Shown here: one piece after another, positions 1 through 5,111 of the stretch
Position numbering within the stretch: position 1 is the first letter of the stretch
Layout of the letters: each line of letters starts with the position of its first letter
Source: Alphaproteobacteria bacterium
GTDB taxonomy: Bacteria > Pseudomonadota > Alphaproteobacteria > Micropepsales > Micropepsaceae
Direction of reading: 5' to 3'
NCBI GenBank assembly: GCA_947373775.1
Contig: CANBZE010000174.1
Coordinates: 1 to 5,111, forward strand
DNA length: 5,111 nt
Program-made: the position numbers and the translations under genes
The notes under the pieces: generated by a model
Seen by the model: only the letters and a program-made list of their open reading frames with translations
The model's database searches: none
What the model was told of the DNA's origin: nothing

Positions 1-623
1 TTGATCGGAAAATTGCTCTGCACCAGCACGCCGTTCAGGAAAACGGTGACGCGCGCCGGCTCGGCCAATGTGCCGTCCTGGTAGAAGCGCGGTGCGTAAT
101 AGACCACGTCATAAGCCTGCCAGTTGGGCGCGGCCTTCAGCGCATTCACCAGCGGCGCCGACTGCTTGTAGATCGCGCCCGCCTCGCCATTGACGTAAGT
201 CGGGTTGTCATAACTGTCCAACACCTGCAGTTCATACAGGCCCTGCAGATAGATGCCGCTGTTGCCCCGATCCTGTCCCTTGCGGTCCGGCGGCAAGACC
301 GGAACCATCCATTCCACATGCAACTGGATGTCACCGAACACCTGGCTGGTACGGATGTCGCCGGCCTTGGGCACGTCGACCATCTCGCCATTTTCCACGG
401 CCCATTGCGCCGGTCCGCCCTTGGCGCTTTCCCAGCCTGACAGGTCGCGGCCGGTGAACAGCAGGATGGCGTCGGATGGCGGCTGACCCGGCATCTTGCC
501 GGGCTCCACCTTGGGCGGCACCGGCGACCAGATTTCCGTCAGATCGGGCTTGGGCAGTGGATTTGCGGTCTGCGCCAGCGCAGCGGCCGGCAACAGCAGA
601 AAAGCCAGAACAAATTTTCGCAT
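1..623 (-). CDS. Secreted DUF1080 (3-keto-disaccharide hydrolase-type) protein, C-terminus beyond window
   Basis: The 207 visible codons begin at ATG (621-623) and run off the left edge with no stop. The first 17-18 residues form a classical signal peptide: MRK, then a Leu/Ala-rich core ending in an Ala-Leu-Ala cleavage motif, so export to the periplasm or beyond is expected. The mature part matches DUF1080 (PF06439, a concanavalin-like beta-sandwich): LFTGRDLSGWE near residues 55-65, WAVENGEMV near 74-82, GNSGIYLQGLYELQVLDSY near 121-139, then GAIYKQSAPLVN and an NWQAYDVVYYAPRF segment. Some family members cleave 3-keto-glycosides, but many are uncharacterised, so the substrate here is open. 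The start lies 60 bp past the stop of the glycosyltransferase gene on the same strand, so co-transcription is possible. No strong Shine-Dalgarno precedes the ATG; the signal peptide placed immediately after it fixes the start. Confidence 0.9.
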   Translation of the reverse strand, partial: MRKFVLAFLLLPAAALAQTANPLPKPDLTEIWSPVPPKVEPGKMPGQPPSDAILLFTGRDLSGWESAKGGPAQWAVENGEMVDVPKAGDIRTSQVFGDIQLHVEWMVPVLPPDRKGQDRGNSGIYLQGLYELQVLDSYDNPTYVNGEAGAIYKQSAPLVNALKAAPNWQAYDVVYYAPRFYQDGTLAEPARVTVFLNGVLVQSNFPI

Positions 624-683
624 GGGCCGCCCCGATATTCTTGTTTGCCCCAGTGTGCGGCAGGGTCCGGGGCCAGGCAAGGC

Positions 684-1466
684 TCAGGCCAGGGCGCCGT
701 GGCAATGTTTCAGTTTCATCCCCGAACCGCAGGGGCATGGTCCATTGCGCCGCATGCCGCTCAGGTCGTTCGCCGCATCCGCGGGATGTTTGACATGCCG
801 CTCGCCCCCGATGTGCCGCACATAACCGGCTTCATCCAGGATCAGGGCGCGATAGCCCAGATTGCGATAGAAAATACTCGCTTCTATTTCGAAGCGCAGC
901 GCCGCGGCCGGTTTGTAGGCCTTCACGAATATCGTGCGCGGCAAATGCTGGAAGCCGCCGCCCGGCAGGAGCCGGTAATCGCTGAGCCGCCGCAGCGAAG
1001 GGGTGAATGTGAAACCGTGCCAGAAGCCGCAGAAATCAAAAGCCATCTGGCCCCAGCTGCGGTCGGGCGCGGCATAGCCCACAGGGTGTTCGAACGTGTC
1101 GTTCCAGGCCCTGAGCCATACCAGCAGGGTTTTGGGGTCGGCCTCCAGCAGGGCGCGGCTCTTCTCCATGAAGCCGGAACGGTCGAACAGCCAGTCATCT
1201 TCCAGGTGGAAAATATAGGGCGTGTCCACCATGGAATAGAGACGGTCGATCAGCTTGATCTGGCCCACCCGCTCACCGGTGCGAAAATATTCCGCGCCGA
1301 ACCGGCGGCAAACCTCGCCGGGATCGGCATCGCCGTCCTCGCCCACCAGGATGCGCGCCACCCGGCCTTCACTTTCATGCGCACGAAAACTCTCAAGGGT
1401 GCGCGCCAACAGATCGTGACGGTTGCACGATGTCATCACCACGGTAATGTCGGCGGGAAGCGGCAT
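684..1466 (-). CDS. Family 2 glycosyltransferase with C-terminal SEC-C zinc-binding motif
   Basis: This complete 260-residue protein runs from ATG (1464-1466) to TGA (684-686). Residues 5-30 (ITVVMTSCNRHDLLARTLES) are the typical first strand and helix of a GT-A nucleotide-sugar-binding fold. EDDW at 89-92 is the expected DxD-like metal and sugar-nucleotide site. There is no signal peptide or membrane helix, so a cytoplasmic enzyme is expected. The last 20 residues hold a textbook SEC-C motif, NGPCPCGSGMKLKHCHG, with Cys244, Cys246, Cys255 and His256 as likely zinc ligands; this motif is best known from the SecA C-terminus and usually mediates protein contacts. The gene diverges from the GT41 gene 51 bp away and precedes the DUF1080 gene. 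The start has no obvious Shine-Dalgarno, but the next Met (residue 11) would cut the first beta strand. Donor and acceptor are unknown. Confidence 0.88.
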   Translation of the reverse strand: MPLPADITVVMTSCNRHDLLARTLESFRAHESEGRVARILVGEDGDADPGEVCRRFGAEYFRTGERVGQIKLIDRLYSMVDTPYIFHLEDDWLFDRSGFMEKSRALLEADPKTLLVWLRAWNDTFEHPVGYAAPDRSWGQMAFDFCGFWHGFTFTPSLRRLSDYRLLPGGGFQHLPRTIFVKAYKPAAALRFEIEASIFYRNLGYRALILDEAGYVRHIGGERHVKHPADAANDLSGMRRNGPCPCGSGMKLKHCHGALA

Positions 1467-1505
1467 GATGGGCCAGTTTTAAGCCTAACGCCGCAAGGTG
1501 CAAGC

Positions 1506-1520
1506 GAAGGAAAGCGATTG
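1506..1520 (+). promoter_or_regulatory. Ribosome-binding site fixing the TTG start of the GT41 gene
   Basis: GAAGGA (1506-1511) lies six bases before TTG (1518-1520). It is the only good Shine-Dalgarno/start pair between the divergent glycosyltransferase start and the first TPR. The reading frame is open much further upstream, to 645, but that part is the exact codon complement of the minus-strand glycosyltransferase and resembles no family, so the earlier ATG is not credible. Any promoter for this gene must lie in the 51-bp gap or inside the 5' end of the divergent gene. Confidence 0.75.
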
Positions 1521-3491
1521 CAGGACGTTTACAACCAGGCCCTTGTCCTTCACCAGCGTGGAAAGCTGGTCGAAGCCGAGCAGCTCTACCGCCAGGTGCT
1601 GGGCGTGGACGCGCGCATGCTGGCGGCGCGGCAGATGCTGGGCGTTCTTCTGGTGCAACAGGGCCGGCCCGAGGAGGCGCTGGCGATGATGCAGCCGGCG
1701 CTGGCGCTCAATCCCCGCCATGCCGGCGTCCTGGTCAATGCCGGCAATATTCTGAACCTGATGGGGCGCTTCGCCGAATCGCTGGACCATTACGACCGGG
1801 CACTGGCCATCGCGCCCGATGCCGACACCTGGACCAACCGCGGCAACACGCTGCAATCGCTGTTTCGCATTGAAGAAGCGCTGGCCAGCTACGAACAGGC
1901 GCTGCGTTTCAATCCCCGCGACATCCAGGCGCTGTTCCGGCGGGGCGCGATCCTGGGCGACCGCGGCCGCGCCGTTGAAGCGCTGGAGGCCTACGACAAG
2001 GTCCTGGCGCTGAACCCCAATCACATCGAAGCGCTGAACAATCGCGGCTATACGCGCTGGAGCCATACGCGCTGGGAAGCCGGCGAGGATTATGCGCGGG
2101 CCAGCGCCGATCTGCAGCGGGCCCTGGCGCTGGCGCCGGACATGCCGTTCCTGCCAGGCGGCGTGCTGCACCTGAAAATGGAGGTGGCGGACTGGACCGA
2201 TTTTGCGGCAGAGAAAGCGCGCCTGATCGCAGGGGTCCGCGCCGGCGCGCCCGTGGCGCGGCCCTTCATGTTCCAGGCGCTGTCGGAAAATCCTGCCGAC
2301 AGCCAGACCTGTGCACGCATTTTTGCCAATGTCACGCATCCGCCGGCGGCCGAAACGGCGCCGGCGTTCGCGCGCAAGTCCGGCGGCAAGATTTGCCTCG
2401 CATATCTCTCCGGCGAATTCCGCGAACAGGCCACTGCCATCCTGATGGCCGGACTCTATGAGCGCCATGACCGCGAGACGTTCGACGTCATCGCCGTGGA
2501 CAATGGCAGTGCCGACACCGATGCCATGAGCCGGCGGCTGAAAAGCGCCTTTGACGAATGGATCGATATCGGCGGCCTCAGCGACAGCGAGGCGGCGCAG
2601 AAAATCCGGGACGCCGGCGTCGACATACTGGTCAATCTCAATGGCTGGTTCGGCCGGCCCCGCATGGGCGTCTTCGCGCAGCGATCCGCGCCGGTCCAGG
2701 TCAACTATCTGGGTTTTCCCGGCACCCTGGGCGCGCCCTATATGGATTACATCATCGCGGATCGGGTGGTGATCCCGGAAGGCGAAGAGCGCTTCTATGA
2801 GGAAGCGGTGGTGACCCTGCCCGGCTGCTATCAGGCCAATGACGACCGGGGCCGCCAGATGGCGCCCATTCCCACGCGCACCGAAGCCGGATTGCCGGAC
2901 ACGGGCTTTGTGTTCTGCAATTTCAATCACGTCTACAAGCTGACGCCCGAAACCTTCGCCGCTTGGATGCGCATCCTCAAGCAGGTTCCGGACAGCGTAT
3001 TGTGGCTGCTGCAGGGCCCTTCGCCGCTGGCCCAGAACATGGCCCGGCACGCGACGGCACATGGCGTGGCGCCGGAGCGCATCCTCTATGCCCAGCATCT
3101 GCCGCCGGAAAAGCACCTGGCGCGGCTGAGCTTGGCCGACCTGTTCCTGGACCAGCTGCCCTACAATGCCCACACCACCGGCAGCGATGCGCTATGGGCG
3201 GGCGTGCCGATTGTGACCCAGACCGGCAGCACCTTCCCCGGCCGTGTCGCCACCAGCCTGCTTTTGGCGGCGAACCTGCCGGAGCTGGTGACTCAGTCGG
3301 AGGAGGAGTTCGAAGCGCTGGCCGTCCGGCTGGCAACACAGCCGCAGGCGCTGGCGGCGGTCAAAAGCCGCCTCACCCGCCAATGCCCGCTGTTCGATAC
3401 CGACCTGTTCCGCCGGCGCATCGAGGCCGCTTACTTGCGGATGTGGGAGGCCTGCCAGGCGGGCCAGAAACCGCAAGGATTTGCGCTTTAA
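1518..3491 (+). CDS. TPR-repeat GT41 glycosyltransferase (OGT/SPINDLY family)
   Basis: The 657-residue protein starts at TTG 1518 and ends at TAA 3489-3491. Residues 2-209 hold about six 34-residue tetratricopeptide repeats, boundaries near 2, 35, 69, 102, 136 and 170; the last has a short insertion (RWSHTRWEAGEDY). A linker follows, then the GT41 catalytic region from about 291 to 640. Landmarks shared with human OGT are the RSAPVQVNYLGFPGT block (about 389-403), CNFNHVYK with Lys474 (OGT Lys842, which contacts UDP), His533 in LPPEKH, and HTTGSD at 552-557 (OGT HTTGMD). Family members transfer GlcNAc or fucose to Ser/Thr of cytoplasmic proteins, with the TPRs choosing the acceptor; in bacteria targets include flagellins and adhesins. 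There is no signal peptide. Oddity: Gln304 replaces the OGT active-site His498 in FREQATAILM. Donor sugar and target cannot be read from the sequence. Confidence 0.92.
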   Translation: MQDVYNQALVLHQRGKLVEAEQLYRQVLGVDARMLAARQMLGVLLVQQGRPEEALAMMQPALALNPRHAGVLVNAGNILNLMGRFAESLDHYDRALAIAPDADTWTNRGNTLQSLFRIEEALASYEQALRFNPRDIQALFRRGAILGDRGRAVEALEAYDKVLALNPNHIEALNNRGYTRWSHTRWEAGEDYARASADLQRALALAPDMPFLPGGVLHLKMEVADWTDFAAEKARLIAGVRAGAPVARPFMFQALSENPADSQTCARIFANVTHPPAAETAPAFARKSGGKICLAYLSGEFREQATAILMAGLYERHDRETFDVIAVDNGSADTDAMSRRLKSAFDEWIDIGGLSDSEAAQKIRDAGVDILVNLNGWFGRPRMGVFAQRSAPVQVNYLGFPGTLGAPYMDYIIADRVVIPEGEERFYEEAVVTLPGCYQANDDRGRQMAPIPTRTEAGLPDTGFVFCNFNHVYKLTPETFAAWMRILKQVPDSVLWLLQGPSPLAQNMARHATAHGVAPERILYAQHLPPEKHLARLSLADLFLDQLPYNAHTTGSDALWAGVPIVTQTGSTFPGRVATSLLLAANLPELVTQSEEEFEALAVRLATQPQALAAVKSRLTRQCPLFDTDLFRRRIEAAYLRMWEACQAGQKPQGFAL

Positions 3492-3509
3492 GAGGCGCTG
3501 GCTAATGAC

Positions 3510-3538
3510 TTGCCCTGAGCGGGCGCGCTTGCTAAACC
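3510..3538 (+). promoter_or_regulatory. Possible sigma-70-type promoter for tRNA-Leu
   Basis: TTGCCC (3510-3515) and TAAACC (3533-3538) are separated by 17 bases and would start transcription about 28 bases before the mature tRNA. The -35 box is partial and the -10 box is weak. Position between the GT41 stop codon and the tRNA is the main support; read-through from the GT41 gene is an alternative. Confidence 0.3.
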
Positions 3539-3539
3539 C

Positions 3540-3559
3540 CCCGTCCTACCGGGATTTTT
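3540..3559 (+). terminator. Weak candidate intrinsic terminator after the GT41 gene
   Basis: CCCG (3540-3543) and CGGG (3550-3553) can pair around a six-base loop and are followed by ATTTTT. The stem has only four pairs, and the element sits downstream of the possible tRNA promoter, so it may be leader sequence and not a terminator. Confidence 0.25.
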
Positions 3560-3572
3560 CCCATTGGACTGT

Positions 3573-3656
3573 GCGGTCGTGGCGGAACGGTAGACGCACT
3601 ACCTTGAGGTGGTAGCGGGGCAACCCGTGGAAGTTCGAGTCTTCTCGACCGCACCA
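3573..3656 (+). tRNA. tRNA-Leu (anticodon GAG)
   Basis: The 84-nt class II tRNA folds completely. The acceptor arms GCGGTCG and CGACCGC pair over seven bases. The D arm is GCG/CGC around a GGTAGA-containing loop. The anticodon stem CTACC/GGTAG encloses TTGAGGT, placing GAG at 3606-3608. A long variable arm (GGG/CCC) and a T arm with loop TTCGAGT follow. The discriminator is A, as expected for leucine, and CCA is encoded. GAG reads CUC and CUU codons. A perfect hairpin directly follows the CCA, and base composition changes a short way downstream, so the 3' end is a plausible integration site, although no second copy of that end is visible in the window. Confidence 0.96.
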
Positions 3657-3687
3657 TTCAAACGCGCCCGAACCGGGCGCGTTTGAA
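3657..3687 (+). terminator. Perfect inverted repeat abutting tRNA-Leu, probable terminator
   Basis: TTCAAACGCGCCCG (3657-3670) and its exact complement CGGGCGCGTTTGAA (3674-3687) enclose a three-base AAC loop. The GC-rich core flanked by AAA and TTT resembles an intrinsic terminator, with the short T run lying inside the arm and no long T tract after it. It begins at the first base after the encoded CCA. It separates the tRNA from the convergent membrane-protein gene and, being symmetric, could act in both directions. Confidence 0.7.
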
Positions 3688-3801
3688 TGACAAGCGCCCA
3701 CAGGCGACGCTAGCGGCCGCATAGCACGCCGCCATCATGGGCACGCGTCGGCCCAAATAAGGCCAAGCCGCCCGCGCTACATCGTCTTAGGACAGCAGCC
3801 A

Positions 3802-4239
3802 TTAAGCGTTAGATTGAGGCCGTTTAGCGTAGGCCACAGCGTCTACGAGACGATCATAGCGGAATGGCCCGAGCCGAAACTGCCCTTCAGCGAAAGTGAT
3901 GCCAAGGCGCTCCATTTCCTCAGCACCGATGTCCTCATCTTTCAGCATCGGGGAGTCCGCCACCTCCGGCACATAACCAGGGGTAGAGGTACTCGTTTCG
4001 CCTCGGATAGCGCTGACACCTTCCCCGATTGCGTGGACAAGCACACCGGACATGAACATCGCCAATCCGGCTAGCGCGAGGAGCAATTGACGCTGCTGTA
4101 AATCCATATTGACGATTCGATCCGGCCCACCGAAAGGCGATCCCGTGGTCGATGACGGTATGCTAACGTCGAAGCCAAACGCGGCATAAAGAAAGACCGC
4201 CATTCCCAAAAGCCATAAAGCCCCGCCAATCGCTTTCAC
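3802..4239 (-). CDS. Small two-helix membrane protein of unknown function
   Basis: The 145-residue protein starts at GTG (4237-4239), five bases after a canonical GGAGG, and ends at TAA (3802-3804). Two hydrophobic segments, about residues 3-22 and 51-71, predict an inner-membrane hairpin with a short Gly/Ser/Pro-rich loop between them. The tail of about 70 residues begins with a Thr/Ser/Pro-rich stretch, then an acidic piece (KDEDIGAEEMERLG) and a compact end (ITFAEGQFRLGPFRYDRLVDAVAYAKR) that looks like a small folded module. I do not recognise the family. The RIVNMDLQQRQ segment before helix 2 faintly recalls small membrane proteins with a VNNIGLM-type motif, but that is a weak resemblance. 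The gene is convergent with the tRNA and divergent from the next gene. A hairpin may occlude its ribosome-binding site. Confidence 0.75.
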   Translation of the reverse strand: MKAIGGALWLLGMAVFLYAAFGFDVSIPSSTTGSPFGGPDRIVNMDLQQRQLLLALAGLAMFMSGVLVHAIGEGVSAIRGETSTSTPGYVPEVADSPMLKDEDIGAEEMERLGITFAEGQFRLGPFRYDRLVDAVAYAKRPQSNA

Positions 4240-4245
4240 TTTGAC

Positions 4246-4278
4246 CTCCCCAGGTTATTACTCCACGGTACTGGGGAG
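4246..4278 (-). promoter_or_regulatory. Inverted repeat overlapping the Shine-Dalgarno of the membrane-protein gene
   Basis: On the plus strand CTCCCCAG (4246-4253) and CTGGGGAG (4271-4278) are perfect 8-bp arms 17 bases apart. In the minus-strand transcript the 3' arm is part of the Shine-Dalgarno (GGGGAGG) just before the GTG start, so folding would hide the ribosome-binding site. It could instead be a DNA operator. The arms are exact; the regulatory role is inferred. Confidence 0.4.
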
Positions 4279-4314
4279 AACTCACGCGGGCAAGGCAGCT
4301 CCATAAACGTTCAG

Positions 4315-4330
4315 ATTTTTGCAGAAAAAT
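4315..4330. repeat. 16-bp perfect dyad in the divergent intergenic region
   Basis: ATTTTT and AAAAAT flank GCAG, giving a perfect 6-bp-arm palindrome. A looser outer pair, CAGAT (4312-4316) with ATCTG (4338-4342), overlaps it. It lies about 65 bases before the start of the right-hand gene and could be an operator or a chance AT-rich dyad. Confidence 0.35.
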
Positions 4331-4348
4331 GCCGCCGATCTGGGAAGT

Positions 4349-4360
4349 GGTCTTCAGACC
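4349..4360. repeat. 12-bp dyad GGTCT-TC-AGACC upstream of the right-hand gene
   Basis: Perfect 5-bp arms around a two-base centre lie 34 bases before the GTG start of the right-hand gene. Size and position suit a dimeric repressor operator, but no regulator gene is visible and a dyad this short can arise by chance. Confidence 0.3.
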
Positions 4361-4394
4361 TTGCCCCCGCCAAAATTTTCGAGGGACGCAATTA

Positions 4395-5111
4395 GTGTTT
4401 GAGCAAATCGTCATAAGGCGACATGACAGAACCCAGGTCATAGACCCCGGAGCTTTTGCTGAAACGCTATTATTTTATGGAAAAGTCCATCTGTTGCTAG
4501 ACGGGGAAAATCTCAGCGCAATCCTTCGATCAGTTGGGCCAGACACCCTACTTCGATTGCTCAACGAGAAACGAGTGACTGCCACCTTCCTCACCGACAA
4601 TCTTATGGCGCAATCAAACACAACTGTGTTCGGAGAGGTTGTTCACGATCTTGGGGCTGCAACTCTCGTGCGGCACGTAGACGGTCGCAAATACAAAAAG
4701 AAGCATCTAGTCGAAAGCGCATTTGAACGTACACTCGGAGATAGTAGAGCGGTGCGATCCAAAGCAGAGCGCTTTTTACGACACATCGAATTTTCTCAAA
4801 ATCAAGAAGGCGATCCTAACGCAGGACAAGGCGTTATCGCCCATGCGCGCGCCGATCTTTCAGACCCTAACTACGTCCACAGCGCGGTGAGGGAGGCACT
4901 GGTGGAAAGATTACCAGATTTAAAGTTGCCGAATGGCTGGTATTTTAGGATCGTCCCGCACGGCGGCGGCTTTACTGTTTCGACTAATTTGGATTTCACC
5001 GCACTGAATGCCGACCCGCGTGCAGAAAACAGCATCTCACCGGCCCATTTGGCGCTGTCTGTGGTTGAAGCGCGGTCGGATTTGGACTTCGCAGCCAAGT
5101 ACATGTCCGAA
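4395..5111 (+). CDS. Unrecognised soluble protein, truncated by the window end
   Basis: An uninterrupted frame of 239 codons starts at GTG (4395-4397) and runs off the right edge. The start was chosen because GAGGGA (4381-4386) lies eight bases upstream; an in-frame ATG at 4329 has no Shine-Dalgarno and would add an unconvincing Pro/Arg-rich tail. The protein begins MFEQIVIRRHDRTQVIDPG, followed by AETLLFYGKVHLLLDG and a Leu-rich helical stretch to about residue 60. A basic patch, DGRKYKKKH, lies near residues 98-106, followed by a probably helical, charged region. There is no signal peptide or membrane helix. I do not recognise the family and assign no function. Codon use is mixed and includes TTA, CTA, AGA and TCA, unlike the GC-rich genes left of the tRNA, which suggests a different history. 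Confidence 0.75.
   Translation, partial: MFEQIVIRRHDRTQVIDPGAFAETLLFYGKVHLLLDGENLSAILRSVGPDTLLRLLNEKRVTATFLTDNLMAQSNTTVFGEVVHDLGAATLVRHVDGRKYKKKHLVESAFERTLGDSRAVRSKAERFLRHIEFSQNQEGDPNAGQGVIAHARADLSDPNYVHSAVREALVERLPDLKLPNGWYFRIVPHGGGFTVSTNLDFTALNADPRAENSISPAHLALSVVEARSDLDFAAKYMSE

Noticed and set aside
331..738. A 135-codon minus-strand frame spanning the start of the DUF1080 gene and the end of the GT2 gene
   Set aside because: It overlaps two well-supported genes in a different frame, and its product has no recognisable domain.
645..1517. Upstream in-frame extension of the GT41 gene, which would give a 948-residue protein
   Set aside because: This stretch is the exact codon complement of the minus-strand GT2-SEC-C gene, has no family resemblance, and stays open because TTA, CTA and TCA codons are rare in that gene. 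The TTG at 1518 has a good Shine-Dalgarno and starts directly at the first TPR.
1485..3173. A 562-codon open frame antisense to the GT41 gene
   Set aside because: Its codons are in exact register with the GT41 codons, so it lacks stops only because the sense gene avoids TTA, CTA and TCA. The translation is rich in Arg, Gln and Ala and resembles no known protein.
4329..4331. In-frame ATG as an alternative start for the right-hand gene
   Set aside because: No Shine-Dalgarno precedes it, and the added residues (PPIWEVVFRPCPRQNF) look non-coding. GTG at 4395 has GAGGGA eight bases upstream.
4288..4366. GGGCAAGG and CCTTGCCC as a long-range inverted repeat
   Set aside because: The 8-bp arms are 63 bases apart with unrelated sequence and another dyad between them; this is most likely chance.
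4163..4441. A 92-codon minus-strand frame overlapping the start of the membrane-protein gene
   Set aside because: It overlaps both the membrane-protein gene and the start of the right-hand gene, has Trp/Cys/Ser-rich low-plausibility composition, and lacks a convincing ribosome-binding site.
4871..5104. A 77-codon minus-strand frame inside the right-hand gene
   Set aside because: It is antisense to the long continuous plus-strand frame that has a proper start, and it shows no domain.
1..5111. CRISPR array, insertion sequence, integrase or toxin-antitoxin pair
   Set aside because: No regularly spaced direct repeats, transposase or integrase motifs, terminal inverted repeats, or small overlapping gene pair were found on either strand.

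Overview
The window looks like chromosomal DNA from a high-GC Gram-negative bacterium, most likely an alphaproteobacterium. This rests on the strongly GC-biased codon use of the first 3.5 kb, a bacterial TPR/SPINDLY-type glycosyltransferase of the kind common in that class, and a secreted DUF1080 (3-keto-disaccharide hydrolase-type) protein. The genus cannot be told from the sequence.

Left part (1-3491). On the minus strand lie a 5'-complete but window-truncated DUF1080 gene (1-623) with a signal peptide and, upstream of it, a family-2 glycosyltransferase with a C-terminal SEC-C zinc motif (684-1466). Divergent from these, across a 51-bp gap, is a 657-residue TPR plus GT41 (OGT/SPINDLY-like) glycosyltransferase (1518-3491). 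It starts at a TTG codon behind a good Shine-Dalgarno site. The two adjacent glycosyltransferases suggest a small protein- or surface-glycosylation locus; no acceptor is visible. The SPINDLY-like enzyme has Gln where human OGT has the active-site His498, while the other landmark residues are kept.

Middle (3492-3801). After the SPINDLY stop codon comes a short stretch with weak promoter-like and terminator-like signals. A complete class II tRNA-Leu(GAG) with encoded CCA follows (3573-3656), and abutting it is a perfect 14-bp-arm hairpin that is probably its terminator. I see nothing further in 3688-3801.

Right part (3802-5111). Base composition falls sharply downstream of the tRNA: by hand count 86 of 180 bases at 4441-4620 are G/C, against 86 of 120 at 2041-2160. 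Two unrecognised genes diverge here: a small two-helix membrane protein (minus, 3802-4239) and a soluble protein that runs off the right edge (plus, 4395-5111). The 155-bp gap between them holds three dyad symmetries, one of which can sequester the ribosome-binding site of the membrane-protein gene. The tRNA boundary, composition shift and orphan genes fit the left end of an integrated element, but no integrase or att repeat is visible, so this is inference.
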